Source: Hysterium pulicare CBS 123377
Lineage: Eukaryota > Ascomycota > Dothideomycetes > Hysteriales > Hysteriaceae
Length of the DNA: 64,000 nucleotides
Reading direction: 5' to 3'
Assembly: GCA_000467715.1 (NCBI GenBank)
Contig: AJFK01000370.1
Span: 1-64,000, forward strand
The translations under genes were made by a program, and so were the position numbers. Every line of letters begins with the position of its first letter. Positions within the stretch are counted from its first letter, which is position 1. Below, one piece after another: positions 22,600 to 34,331 of the stretch. The notes beneath the pieces are model-generated. The model had not been told where the DNA came from. It made no database searches and saw only the letters and a program-made list of their open reading frames with translations.

Positions 22600-23344
22600 C
22601 TAGCAAACAGTTCCCTGAAGGCGATTGGCGACGTCGCTGACATAGCTAGGAGTCGCCCCCACCCCGTCACTCAAATCATTATCGTTTATAGTGCCCGAGT
22701 TGTAGAGTCGAAGGGCTCTATAGATAGTTGGGGCGTCGTCTGCATTACCCTCCTGAATCAAGTTACCCTTGTAATGGTTCGTACCAGCGTTGACCATCGC
22801 GCTAATTTGGTCCTACGCACGTTAGCCAGCTGACCCAACTTGACAAATCCAGACAAAAAGAGACGTGAGGTGAATATTACAAGATAACAGCTGAGAAGTG
22901 TAGAAGAAAGGGATATCGCCGTACCTGGCTCAGACCATGCTGTCCTGGAAACCCGGGACTCTCAGCTGCCTGCATCAAGCCCTTGGACCGGCCTCCATCT
23001 GCATTTCGAACGCCAACATACCCAGCGCTTTCCTGCATGATAATGCTCAAAATGACGCGCTCCTCTATGCCAATGTTCTTGGCTGCATCTTTAATAGCGT
23101 TGTACATCCGACCAACATCGTCATTTGTATCTCCGTTATTAAGCATGTAGGGCTTATTGATATTGAAGAGGTCGTCGAAGCTCTTCCATGTGGACATGGA
23201 CGGGAAGTTAGATGCCGGTCCAGAGTACGATCTGCCGCAGGCAGCGATGTCTGTGGACTGCAAGCGGCTAGGGAGAGCAGCGCCGATGGCAAGCTCGAGG
23301 TTTGGTACTATGAAAGATAGGGTGAGAAGAAGTGATGACCACAT
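22600..23344 (-). CDS. Secreted lysozyme-like / lytic transglycosylase-like protein
   Basis: This encodes a 210-residue protein in two exons (22925-23344 and 22600-22812). The 112-bp intron has a GTACGG donor, GCTAAC branch and CGTAG acceptor, phase 0. A signal peptide of about 20 residues starts it (WSSLLLTLSFIV). The lysozyme-superfamily core is visible: IIMQESAGYVG with Glu105 as the likely catalytic acid, and KGLMQ at 121-125, matching the SLT pattern of a Glu-Ser motif followed by GLMQ. The C-terminal exon carries YRALRLYNSG and the expected closing helices. Proteins of this fold cleave peptidoglycan or chitin-like glycans. A secreted fungal form suggests defence against or feeding on bacteria (inference). 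Confidence 0.82.
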
Positions 23345-24712
23345 TTCGACAGTAAAACAAATGGGTTTAAGAACTAAGTGTTGTATCGGTGGGTAGTTGC
23401 AACTGCAAGTTGTAATCTGCTCTGAACGCTGGAGTATTGAACCGTCGCGGCATGTTATCCATATATACCTCGTCAGAGCCGCAAAACATAAGTATGGGTT
23501 CAGCTTATGAATGCTTCGATGTTACCGTGTCATACAGAACGCGTTGAACCATTAAACATCTCTTTATTGTCTGACCGCCATGTAAGAACGAAGGTATTAA
23601 AAAAGTGTCTTTCAGCCTTGGGACATCCCAGGAACGGCTTTTATAATATACCGTAGGCTAGGCTAGGCTAGACTTGCTTGGTATGCAGGTCCAAGATATC
23701 TGCGATATGATCCCGCGCTTTGAAGAGACTTCTGGCTAACCATACGGCCTTAGAGCGATTCACTGAACCCGAAAAGACATTGCAGTATGCGAAACGGGAC
23801 GGTCAACCTTCTGCGCGCCATCCTAGTGTCTCGTATTCTTTTCAGTCTCCCGGGTACGGTGTTGTCTACTATATCATGCATTACCCGAGGTCGCATAAAG
23901 CATTTTCATTGGTCGCCGGCAAACAGAAGCGGTTAGCAAGCCTATAATATGCCGAGTCATTGGTCCTGATTTAGATGCTGACAAGCTAAGACTGCATAGA
24001 TTGGCTTCATAAATTAACGTGGCTTGGACCAGATAAATTCCGACCATTGCGTCGGCAGCAGGCATACAAAGTCACTCGACTGCGCCTCAAATACTACTTG
24101 ATAGAGTAATCCATCGAGGCAGAACTCCAGAGACCATTATAGAAACATTCAAGTTGTAATAGGGTTACCATTGTATGGAAAGTACCCGGCATCGCCACGG
24201 TAACTGAATTCGTCTCCGTACCTGCACGTAGTCAGAGTATCTTACCGCAGCACGCTCCAGCTCCAGTGCAGGCTGCAAAGTAAGCCTTGCGATCATAGAC
24301 CGTAGTATCGCTTAAGCAAGCTTATAATGACCAAGAACTGAAGTAAGACTACAGCTGAAGATTAAATTGAAGTCTTAACGAGAAAATATAGTACGAGGAC
24401 CGGAGTTCGGTCAAATAAAGTAAATCTAGCGCATTCCCCAATTCAGGTAAGGCAGTAGACGACTTACATGGTCCGTGGCTATCATGATTTCGTTAGAATT
24501 GCAGAGTTGAAGAAGAGTTTGATTAAGCTCAACCACGCGTAAGCGGCGATTATATTTAAAGCTCTCATTTATAGTTGTTGATTTCATTCAATGATGTAAC
24601 GATGTTGCTTTGATTTTGCGTTGAGTTAAATGCAGAGTTAAAAGTGGAAGAACATAATAGTGCACAGAAGAGGAAAATACATCCTGTATAGCCCCACCGA
24701 AATCGACGAACT
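23345..24712. other. Intergenic, no gene seen; short tandem repeat at 23653-23671
   Basis: No coding region is supported. A small tandem array of the pentamer TAGGC (about three to four units, near 23653-23671) lies here. The frame at 23720-23947 is unconvincing. Confidence 0.4.
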
Positions 24713-25215
24713 GTGGCTACTGAGGACGTGACGGAGACTTCAGCACTTGTCACACCGTGGGGCCGTGCTGTCGACGCCCTCAAGCCTCACGATCGAGCCA
24801 TTCAGGTCATCAGCAGTGGCGGTGTGACCACATCGTTAGAGTTGACCGGAGCGAAGAATCTCATATCTGGTGAAGGAGCGGTCATCAAGATGAAACGAAC
24901 TGATTCACTCCATGAGCTGCTAATGAATTTGACTGAGGCTGACCCTAATGGGAAGCCTCAGAGGTACTTGAAAATGGCGATGGGAGAGAATCAGAAGCGC
25001 CAGTTCCAAGGATCTGCTACTGGACCTGCCACCAGGATCGGGGAGTCTTATGGTTTCAGGCACGTTTATGATACTGCAGCTCAGATCAAACAAAAGCAGG
25101 ATAGATTCTGTGAGCTCGTCGCAACCTCGGAGGGAAGAAAGTGGCTCACGGAAAGCTTTCCAAGATCATTAGAATGGCAGACATTGGTCGATGGACTTTC
25201 CAAACGGAATTGCGG
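24713..25215 (+). pseudogene. Internal fragment of an imidazolonepropionase-like amidohydrolase
   Basis: About 167 codons match the middle of the fungal metal-dependent amidohydrolase family often labelled imidazolonepropionase-like or CE9. Visible blocks are VTPWGRAVDALKPHD, ISSGGVTTSLEL, ISGEGAVIKM, RYLKMAMGENQKR and TRIGESYGFRHVYD. The N-terminal metal-binding HxH strand and the C-terminal half (usually VHCYE followed by further His and Asp ligands) are absent. No ATG opens the frame at its 5' edge. It runs in frame straight into ABC-transporter sequence, so it is a truncated copy joined to another truncated gene, not a functional enzyme. Confidence 0.7.
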
Positions 25216-25269
25216 TCCCATCTTTTTTCTGACGAGGGAAATCAAGGTGAAGTGTTCACGAAACAGACC

Positions 25270-28200
25270 TCATGGGAGATTGTCTGCCCCAGATGCAAAA
25301 TCTAGACCGTTAAATATAACTACTTTGATGTCTTACGATGTCGATGCCATCGACTCCGCGAGAGATATCTTCTACGTCGCCACCGCCGGCACTGTCTCCA
25401 CAGTGATTGCTATGGCCTTTTTATACTATATGCTTAGCTGGCCCTCTCTAATCGGCGTTCTGACTTTGGTCCTGCTTACACCCCTCCCAGCCGTTCTTTC
25501 TCGCGTCATGTCTAGAATCCAGCAATCAGTGATGCGCGCTACTGATGCTCGGCTTTCTAAAATAGCCGAGTGTCTCCATTCCATACGGACGTTGAAGTAT
25601 TTCGGCTGGGAAACCGCTGTCTCCGAGAAGATCAATGAAATACGATCGATCGAGCAGCAACGCATCTGGAAGCGGAATGTCTACTCCGCAGCCATTTCCA
25701 TGGCAGGCGACCTCCTTCCCCTCATCAGTCTTCTAGTCATGTTTTGAGCTTTCGTCCTATCTGCCGACAAGCCCCTACGCGCCCCTGCCGCCTTCACCTC
25801 GCTGACAATCGTGGAGAAACTTCGGGCTCAGTTTGTCTGGCTGTCCAACGTCAGCCGATGGGCAGCACAAGGAATGGAGTCTCTTCGCCGCGTCGACCGC
25901 TTCCTAAAGACTTCCGTGGAGTTCAAGCGTCATCCAACAGGCCTGCCCGCTTTCAAAGACGCTTCAATTCGACGAACACCAAGCGCTGAATTCAAGCTTG
26001 AGAATCTTTCTATCGTTTTTCGAGAAAAAGCACTGAATGTAGTGACAGGGCCAACGGGCAGCGGAATGTCTTCTCTACTGCTCTCCTTACTTGGTGAAAC
26101 TGCCCTGGACTCCGGATCCGTCACCTGTCCTCTAGATGTGGCATATGTGCCCCAGACAGCCTGGCTGCAGAATGACCCCATACGGCAGAACATCGTGTTT
26201 TACAATCCATTCGAAGAGATTCGCTATAGTGCGGTTATTTACGCATGCGGCCTTGCTCAGGATATTGAACAGCTCCCGGTCGGAGAGCAGACGCGCCTCG
26301 GAGAGATGGGATCAAATCTCTCCGGAGGACAAAGACAGCAAATATCTTTCGCAAGAGATTTATACTCTCGCTCATCTACGCTTTTGCTAGGTGACATATT
26401 CTCTGCTCTTGACTCGCATACTACCAATCCTGTTACTGAACGTTGCTTCCGAAAGGGGTTGTTGAGCGATCGTACGGTCATCCTAGTGACTCATCTGCCG
26501 GCGGCCTTACGAGATGCAAGCCTGATCGTATCACTGGATCATGGCACCGTACGGTCGATAGCAGAACCAGCGAAGGATCGCCATAGCGCCTCAATAGCTG
26601 CTGAAGAGACTTTCAAAGAAGATCAGAGTTTCGAAGATACTGCATCGCAATCCATTATAGTTCGTTCCGGAAGAAAAGGTCCTAGAGCTGAGCAATATGA
26701 TTTCATTAGATGACGCGATCAAAGGTCCGATGCAGCAGTTGGCGAAGGAAGCGAGCGCAGAAGGACGCATTCCCCGAATATTGTGTAGGCTTCCCAACTG
26801 ATTCCCCTGCTATGCGCTAACAACCTGTTCCAGTCTGAAAGTACATGCTCCTCTTCGGTGGTTATCCCTAAGCTTTTCCAGCAATTCTGAGCGCTTTCTT
26901 GATTCAAGTGGCATTCTTCTCCATCACGTATTGGCTATCCATTTGGACAAGGGAATCTTGCAAAGACGATTCCCCTGCCGCAACCTTCTACCTCTCCATC
27001 TACGCTGGGGCAGTCTTCATATTCCTATTCATGCAATTCTTCAACCATCTTATCTACCAGTACGGCGGTTGGGTAGCTGCAAAGAAGCTGCACTCGAGGA
27101 TTGTCACTGGAATTGTCTCAGCTCCCATCTCCTGGTTTGACGAAAACCCCATCAGGCGCGCCATCAACCGCTTCGGTATGGACACGCAATCCGTGGACAC
27201 GGTGCTCGTTGACTGGCTCCGCGTGTCTCTAGATAATGGCCTCCGTTTTCTCCTCCGCATCGTGAGTATAGCCTCCATTATGCCCGTCTTCGCCCTCCCA
27301 GCAGCTGCCATTTGCACGGTCGGCTTCGCTGTCGGTGAGATGTATACGCGAGCCCAAGTCTCCGTCAAGCGCCTCTGCTCCGTCAGTTACTCTCCCGTCT
27401 TTTCCCGCTTCAATGACACCCTGGCCGGCATGGCCATCATCAGGGCTCGCCAGGGTATGGACGACGTTTTCCAGAAGCTGCTGGTGGACGAACTGGCGGA
27501 GCGGGCGCGAGCCTGCGAAGCCCAGTACAACTGCAATCGGTGGGTTTCCGTGCGTTCTGACTTCTTTGCCGCGTCTGTAGCGATGGCAGCGGGGTGGGCG
27601 GCATACTACAAGACCCGCTCTGCGGGACTAGTCGGCTTTTCGCTCACTAATGCGATCGGACTGAGTCAGACGATCTTGACATTGGTGCGGAATATGAGAG
27701 ACTTGGAGATCGAGTTGAACTCGTTCCAACGGCTGTGCGAGTATGCGGATATTGCTCCAGAGGAGTCCCTAGAGGCTAATGCGGGGGCGAAGATGCGCGA
27801 CATTCCTGCCAGCTGGCCATCTTCTGGACGTATTGAAATCCAGAACGTTACCGTTCGATATAATGCAGACGGACTAGATGTGCTACGTAAGGTTTTTTCG
27901 TCACTAGGCCTGGGGAGCGGCTTGCAATAGTTGGCCGGACCGGAAGCGGGAAGAGCACTTGGGACTCTCATTGCTGAGATTCACGCAAATAGCTGCAGGG
28001 AAGGTGACTATAGATGGAATCGATGTTAGCAGGGTTCCGCTGGAACGTCTCCGTCGGAGAATTACACTCATTCCACAGGAGCCCGTACTATTCTCTGGAA
28101 ATGTACGTGCAAACTTGGACCCATTCGATGAGATTAGCGAGACGGAGCTACAGGCTACTCTTTCCGCTTGTACGTCTATCGGACCCTCCAGCAGTGACAA

Positions 28201-28717
28201 GAGCACCCCGGAGCAAAGTCTAAGCCGACATGTTCTCTCTATCAGCCTGAATAGTCCAGTCGCCGCTAATGGGGAGAATTTCAGCCACGGGCAGCGACAA
28301 GTCCTTGGGCTCGCACGAGCCATCAGCCGACGGTCCAAGGTCGTCATCTTGGATGAGGCGACCGCGTCAGTCGACCAGCAAAATGATGCGGGCATATAGG
28401 GGTTTATTCGCTCGGAGTTTCCAGGCTCGACAATCATCGCTATTGCGCATCGATTGCGGAAGATCATGGACTATGACAGGGTCATTGTGATGGGACGGGG
28501 AGCGATACTTGAGTGAGTCATCTCGAAGGCTCACGTGCTGTAGCATTTGTTCTGTTAACTAGAACATAGAGTGGGATCTCCGGTGGACTTGATTGAGCTG
28601 AAGGGAGTCTTCTGGGATATATTGAAGAAGACAGGAGAATATGAGGAATTGGTGGAGTTAGCGAAGTTGGGGATTACAGACGAAAGGGAGGACGACGATG
28701 GTAAGAGGGCCTGGTAG
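25270..28717 (+). pseudogene. Decayed ABCC-type (MRP-like) ABC transporter
   Basis: This region carries most of a fungal ABCC full transporter lacking the first membrane spans. In order: TMD1 remainder (LMSYDVDAIDSARD, IRTLKYFGWE), NBD1 (GPTGSGMSS, LSGGQRQQ), TMD2 from 26899 (QFFNHLIYQYGGW, ISWFDENPIRRAINRF), NBD2 (GRTGSGKST, FSHGQRQVLGLARA, DEATASVD) and a C-terminal exon from about 28568 to 28717 after an intron. It is broken: an in-frame TGA at 25745 where a Trp-like position is expected, frame changes near 26710 and 27960, and a TAG at 28397 where Gln is usual. NBD1 has Met for the Walker A Lys and GD for DD in Walker B. The nonsense changes fit C-to-T transitions in CpA context, as RIP produces. 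Confidence 0.85.
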
Positions 28718-28818
28718 GATACATGGGCCGTACTTACATATAACCAACTCAAACAGAAATCGATAATTAGCAGATACTTTGCAAAAGTGAAGACCGACTA
28801 ATAAACTCTGGAGCCCTT

Positions 28819-29803
28819 CTATTTGAGACGCTCTATTTGAGACGCGGCCCGCTGCTTGTCCATGCCCGAACCAAAGTCCATCCCACTGAACGGACATCGC
28901 ATCTGCTCCCCACTATTTTCAATATCCTCAATGCTCCTTCCGAGACTTGTCTTTCCTGTACTAGAACTATGTGTCGAAGAAGTCTCATCACCGCTCGAAT
29001 CCCCCAACATCCTCTTTCCATGCAAGTATCCCTCAGGCTCCTTCGCTTCCGGCACATCTTCTTCGCCGATATCCCTATCCCGATACTCCTTTCCATCTTC
29101 GCTATGCCAGCGTGCGAGCAAATCGTTCTGGATCCAGATGACTTTGCCGATGGCCTTGACGATGGCGATTTTCCGCGTCATGTCGAGCCGAGGGTGGGAG
29201 AGGATCGCTTCGGTCATACAGTCTTGGATATAGCCAAGACAGGCACCGAGAAAGATGTAATCGACATGTAACGGGTTGGGACGGCCTTTTCCGACGTGCA
29301 TGAGTCTACGATGGCATATTAGCTTGATCCTATGACCCCTCGCAAGACGTAGTGGGTAGCAGGTGACGCTTACCCGACCTTGTCAAGATACTCCCAGTAT
29401 TCCATCTTACTCGGATCCGAATTCAGCTTGGTAAGATACCATCGCAAAAACATCTTCCGGTTCTGGATCTGGCTCGCATTCTCGGTCGGCCATTCGTCTG
29501 GATCTTCCGCGCTCCGACTATCGCGCTGGACGAAGACTCGCGCTGTGATGTCGCGCTTGAGCAGTTTCTTGTAGACCATATTGACGATGGCGGGGATGAC
29601 GGTTTTGATGTATCGTTGGCCGGATATGAGGGCTGCTACGTCGTCTAACAAACCATGTCAATAGCACTCGGCGACTGTTGGAGACGGATAGGCGTACCTG
29701 GGCCGAATTCGAGGAAGTCATGCAAGTAGCTAATGCGAGCAGGAAGGGAGATGTAGAGCTCGGAGCGATCTACATGCTCCATTCCTTGGGGTAGAGGGGC
29801 CAT
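28819..29803 (-). CDS. Protoglobin-domain (globin-sensor) protein
   Basis: This encodes a 287-residue protein in three exons (29698-29803, 29374-29644, 28819-29305). Introns are 53 and 68 bp and phases close. The first 190 residues form a protoglobin domain (PF11563), a heme-binding single-domain globin fold: YIKTVIPAIVNMVYKKL, KMFLRWYLTKL, WEYLDKVG. The segment GLMHVGKG with His129 aligns to the proximal heme ligand of globin-coupled sensors. The C-terminal 90 residues are low-complexity, rich in Ser, Asp and Glu, with no output domain. The family is widespread in fungi; oxygen, NO or CO sensing is suspected. An alternative start at 29782 (280 residues) also gives MEHVDRS. It converges on the ABC relic with a 100-bp gap. 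Confidence 0.88.
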
Positions 29804-31526
29804 TGCGGACAGAAGAACAGCAGAGAGCAAAGCTTGTGATTTGTGAAAGTTGAACCAGTGAAACGATTCGTCTTTGATAACTAGATACCAATATGGGCTC
29901 TCTACGGGTAGCCTCCATCTTATACGTTTGTTCCATTAGTGGTGTGATACTTTGACGTTGGTCGCTGCGGGTCGAAGCGATAGCTCTTATCATGCCACCA
30001 CGCCATAGCCGAGAAGCAGTCACGCCAGCGATCCACTTTACCCCGGAAGTCCTGACTCTTGAAACATTTGTACCCGTCCGAAACCTCCTCAGAGTTTTTA
30101 TCTCTCTCGGACGAAATCAAGACAATCTTGGTATCCTGCTCAGTTGTATGCTTTCCGTTGTCGAGTACCCTTCGCGGCGACGCTATTCGTCTCAAGTATT
30201 ACTCTTGTATGCCGAGGGAAACGAGCTAGGCGGGAGAAGTGTTTGCAACAGCCTCAGTATAAAATGCTTCTAAATTTAGCTGTCAAGTCATGCAGAGACG
30301 CCATTGCATGTGATTGGGTAGGTAGGAGAAATATTTGTAAAAGGTCTATGCATCGTTACGTGCTCAACTGTCGCGAAACAACACCAAAATACCAGATATG
30401 ATGTGGACCAGTCCTTGGAGGCATCCAATCTCCATTGGGTCTGGAGATTCGATCCAACTTTGTCAGAAAGTCACGTGCTACCGCATGAGCAGCGGAAGAG
30501 CAGTGAGCGGATGGGAGGGTGTATGTACGAAGCCTCGGTTCTTGAAACGAGAGAACACAATCCGCACTCCATGCCTCACACTTCATCCCTCTTTCCAAGG
30601 AGGTTGCATGGAGCATCGGATTTACAGTGGTTGGACGTGCCCGCCAAGGATCTACCAAAAGAATCCCGGGGGATCCACAAAGCTCGTAGGGGAGGATTGC
30701 GAGTCTCTTGTGGTCGACAAGAACAGGCGATAGAAAGCCTGTCCGACTTGTGGTGGGTACGAAGGCGAATGGAAATGAGAACTGAAACGCTGGGAAAGAT
30801 GAGGACCAGGCGTGTGCTATACCACGTCATCTTAGTCATCCTTGCTTGAAACGACTCCGCCAAGTCCAGGCAGCATGCCATTTATATCTTGCAGATCGCA
30901 CTGCATGCTTCATGGCCACCGACAGCTTTATACGATTCGAGGTATGCTGGTTCAGACCAGTTTACTGGCAGTATTTGGCCTCTTGTTGTGGTGGCTACCA
31001 CCCAGATCGTGGGGTCCGAATGGCGAAAGCGTTTCGGATTGGGTAGAATTCCAATGAAATATTATTTCGGACTCCGAGGCGACACAGCTGGCTCAGCTTT
31101 CCATGAAGTGGAACGTCTTCCTCTGCTCCCGGGTGCTCGAAGATGCAAAGGTATGAATGCTCCGACCAATTGCTAGAATTGATGTTATCAGCCTTATGGC
31201 ACCGACAACTCCTTTGACCCACGCCTCCATCTTCTGAAGACCCGGGACTTAATTTGGAAGCGCTTCGTTTGCTTCGGATCATCAATCCATGTCTTCCACG
31301 AGGTTGACACCCCGAAACCCAAAAGCGTTGCTCGCTTGCCCTTGTCAGCTCATGGAGCGGGCCGTGCATGATCGGAGACGCGGACATGGATTCAAAGCCT
31401 AGAAAAATCCATGCACTGTGTATAGGAAGGCGTAAGCTGACGGAGGATAACTCTTTGGTAGCCTCCCATATCCTGAAACTTTTAAATAAACATTCCACCC
31501 TCCACCTTCGTCCAAACTTCGCCATT
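29804..31526. other. Intergenic, no gene seen
   Basis: About 1.7 kb between divergent genes. Overlapping open frames on both strands (30398-30849 plus, 30995-31525 minus) have random composition and no motif. An A/T-rich TTTAAATAAA at 31480-31489 lies 38 bases upstream of the next ATG and may serve as its TATA-like element. Confidence 0.4.
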
Positions 31527-32810
31527 ATGAAGCCTCAAGATCACGCTGGTCGGATTGATAAAGATGCATTCGTTGTACGCGTCCTTTCAGATTATCCAGA
31601 GCTGCACATCCACTAACTTCATTATCGTAGATTTCGACCTCGGTTCTTCTGGGTCTTCTATTACTAGCTGTAACGGCGCGATTCTTTTTCCGTATCCGCA
31701 TACAGAAGCTCTTCTCTATTGACGATGGCTTCCTTGTCATGGGAGTTTGCTGTTTGGTCACTGCCATCGTTATCACCCACGTCGAAGTCATAGACCGAAT
31801 GTACTTGATCGTCTCTTTGCAGACCCACGTCCCTGGCGTCATTCCTCCCTCCAACTGGCTCGAAATCTCGTTCGAATTCCATAAATGGGTCACTATTGTG
31901 CTCATGCTGGCCTGGTGCACCGTCATGGCCGTCAAGTTCAGCTTTTTGTTCTTTTTCAAGCGGCTGATTGATAGGATACGATCTCTACATGTTTATTGGT
32001 GGGTCGTTACCGTGTTCAACGTCGGCGTGTTTGGATATGGGTTAGCAGTCTACTATGTGACCTGTCCCTACTATCATTTCGACCCAAGATGGCGTAAGTA
32101 ACTTTCAGCCAGGGAACTTGATGGATTGTGGATCCTAACCTTATCGAAAGTGAAATGCAGCTCGGGATCCTACAGGAAGACGATGATAGGACATTCGGCT
32201 GCGCAAATGAGTCTGGATGTCCTTGGAGACTTAATGAGTGAGTCAGAATTTCCAGAATTAGAAAATGGGGGCTCTATTGACAACCCCAGTACTCGCCATA
32301 CCAATCAACATCATCTTGAAAATCCGGGTCCAATGGACACAGAAGGTTGCTCTCTTGCTCTCACTCTGTTTGACAGTATTCATGGTGGCCGTCACGATCA
32401 TCCGAGTCTCCGGCCTCCTTCATCACGGCGTGGTCGACACGATTTGGGAGGTGTATTGGACCCTGTTAGCTGCGGAAGTGGGTATTCTCATGGCGGCCGC
32501 TATTGCTTTCAGAACCATCTTCGTCACACACAGAGCCAACACCACACCCCCGCGAAACCAAGTGAAGCGTTTCTTCAGGGACTCATTTGCCAGAAAGTTC
32601 GACCGCAAAGCGTATCGCCAAGACCTGGACGAATCCTCTGATGGTTCTCATAACCTACCTTCGATCCCGCAAGCTCATATGACCGGGATCCGAACTTTCA
32701 TCAACGCCCAAGGGAACTCATCTCATGAGCCAAGTGCCATGAGCACCCATTTCCCTCCGGAAAGAGATGATCCTCCACTATTTCATTCTTATCTAGCTCG
32801 TGGACCTTAG
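31527..32810 (+). CDS. Fungal rhodopsin-like / PTH11-type seven-helix membrane protein
   Basis: This encodes a 372-residue integral membrane protein of the fungal rhodopsin-domain family (PF20684), related to PTH11-type receptors. Exons are 31527-31574, 31631-32093, 32151-32237 and 32290-32810. Introns of 56, 57 and 52 bp all close in phase. Typical features are FFFRIRIQKLFSIDDGF after helix 1, hydrophobic segments through YWWVVTVFNVGVFGYGL, the CSSGS region, DVLGDLMILAIPI, and LSLCLTVFMVAVTIIR. A hydrophilic tail of about 95 residues follows the last helix. A CFEM domain is absent. Members are candidate receptors for surface or nutrient cues, mostly without known ligands. No partner is evident next to it. 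Confidence 0.88.
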
Positions 32811-33412
32811 GAAATCACACTATCTGAGAATCTCGGCAACCTTACGAAGTAACGAAACTACTCAGAAGCATTTGATAAGAGATGGAAAGTAGCCGATGGA
32901 AACTGGATCATAAGACGTCTGCGCAATAATTTTGCGCTTCGACGAGGGACTGGGCCGACCCCAAAAGGTCTGCAGAGCTGTCGCTTAGTGGACAACATTC
33001 TGATCTAGGCTCAAGGTCGACATGTGACACCTTCGGACTAGTGGTTGGGAAACCACGCTATGCAGCACATGTCAGCTCAACCATTAAACCAGGTTGGTGA
33101 CTTTGCGGCGTATCAATTGCGGCTCCACTTCATCGATAGCTCTGGTATTTTGGTGTTCATGTGGTATTACCAAGTTCCTCACTGGGTCGACCTGAAACCA
33201 CATTCCAGAATGAGAAGATAGGTGAATGTATCTCAACTATTACGATGATACGGAGGCGATAAAGGAGCTCCCAGCACGGAGCCCAGTAGTTATCGTAATT
33301 CAAACCACTGACTTTCCATCAATAGTCAAAGCCGATGGCCATACACCGCACAACCAGCAACCTCGAACCCGCCATGTCAACAAAAGCCCCGAACACATCC
33401 CAATCCTCAACC
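32811..33412. other. Intergenic, no gene seen
   Basis: About 600 bp between two convergent genes. No coding or RNA signal is recognised. Confidence 0.4.
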
Positions 33413-33763
33413 TTAAGCATCCTTCACGACCCTAGCCTCCACATAAACTACCGCCCACAACAACTTCACCCTGGCGTCCTCCTCCAAAACTTCCCAAACA
33501 TAATACTTTTTATGGCCAAGAGGTCTTGTAGTGTCAACGTCTTCAGCCACGTCCATTGTCCTGCTCGTTTCGTATCCGCGTTTATGCGTTTCCGCGATGC
33601 CCTTGCATGCGTCGTTCGCGGTAGCTAGATTAAGATATGCGTTTTCTTTCATCACGAAAGGATGGGCGCTGAGCTCCAAGGGGAAGTCGAAAGCCGGGAT
33701 AAGGGGGCGGTTGAACTTTGTGAGCAGGATGAGGTAGATGTGTTTGGGTTGTGGAGATGTCAT
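33413..33763 (-). CDS. Hypothetical protein, 116 residues
   Basis: This is a single-exon frame from an ATG at 33763. The protein begins with a Ser/Pro/Gln/Lys stretch and a hydrophobic run (YLILLTKFNRPLIPAF). Its central part reads like a folded small domain (NLATANDACKGIAETHKRG), and the end is rich in hydrophobics (VKLLWAVVYVEARVV). I recognise no family. Pyrimidine-poor leader and no intron give no extra help. Amino-acid use is protein-like, more so than shadow frames in this window. The antisense frame at 33531-33737 is less convincing. Confidence 0.5.
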   Translation of the reverse strand: MTSPQPKHIYLILLTKFNRPLIPAFDFPLELSAHPFVMKENAYLNLATANDACKGIAETHKRGYETSRTMDVAEDVDTTRPLGHKKYYVWEVLEEDARVKLLWAVVYVEARVVKDA

Positions 33764-34331
33764 CGTGGAGGATTGCTGCGGGTGAAAGTGAGATTGCGGA
33801 TGAAGCGTTGAACTAGAGTGAAGTGCATAGCGAGCGAGGCTCTTATAAGATCCACGATCATGTCTAACTGGCGTTGAACATAGTTAAACTGCGTGACTGA
33901 TTTGACTCTGATGTTTGATGCTCGTCACATTGCCTAGTCATGTACTTCTTCTGTACATCTGCAACGACTGATTGCTAAAACATCAAGCAATAATGAAGAA
34001 TGACCGATGTAACGTGACATAGCATAATCCAAGTTATGTGAGTATGTCCACTACATAGGTTTGGAAGGTAAACCTGCATCATGTAAAACAAGGTGGCTAG
34101 AGAAGATGCTTTCAAATACTTCGCTCGAAGGAAAATTAGTATTCGAGACAAGGTTACTTATTGCTATTAAACCATATTTAGTCGAGACCTGGCATCTGCG
34201 GAAACAAGGAGTAACTCCGCCCAGGTTAGGGATTTTGGCCTGGCAGACTGACATTTGGACAAGGGTATGAAAAGAATATCAATTAAAATATCTAAGAAGT
34301 TCTAAATCAAAAGACATTAATACGCACATCC
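33764..34331. other. Intergenic, no gene seen
   Basis: This region is slightly AT-rich and contains short overlapping frames on both strands at 34051-34270 without motif. Confidence 0.4.

Noticed and set aside
30398-31525. Overlapping frames on both strands (148 codons plus, 176 codons minus)
   Set aside because: No motif, no coherent splice extension; the minus frame ends over the promoter of the 7TM gene.
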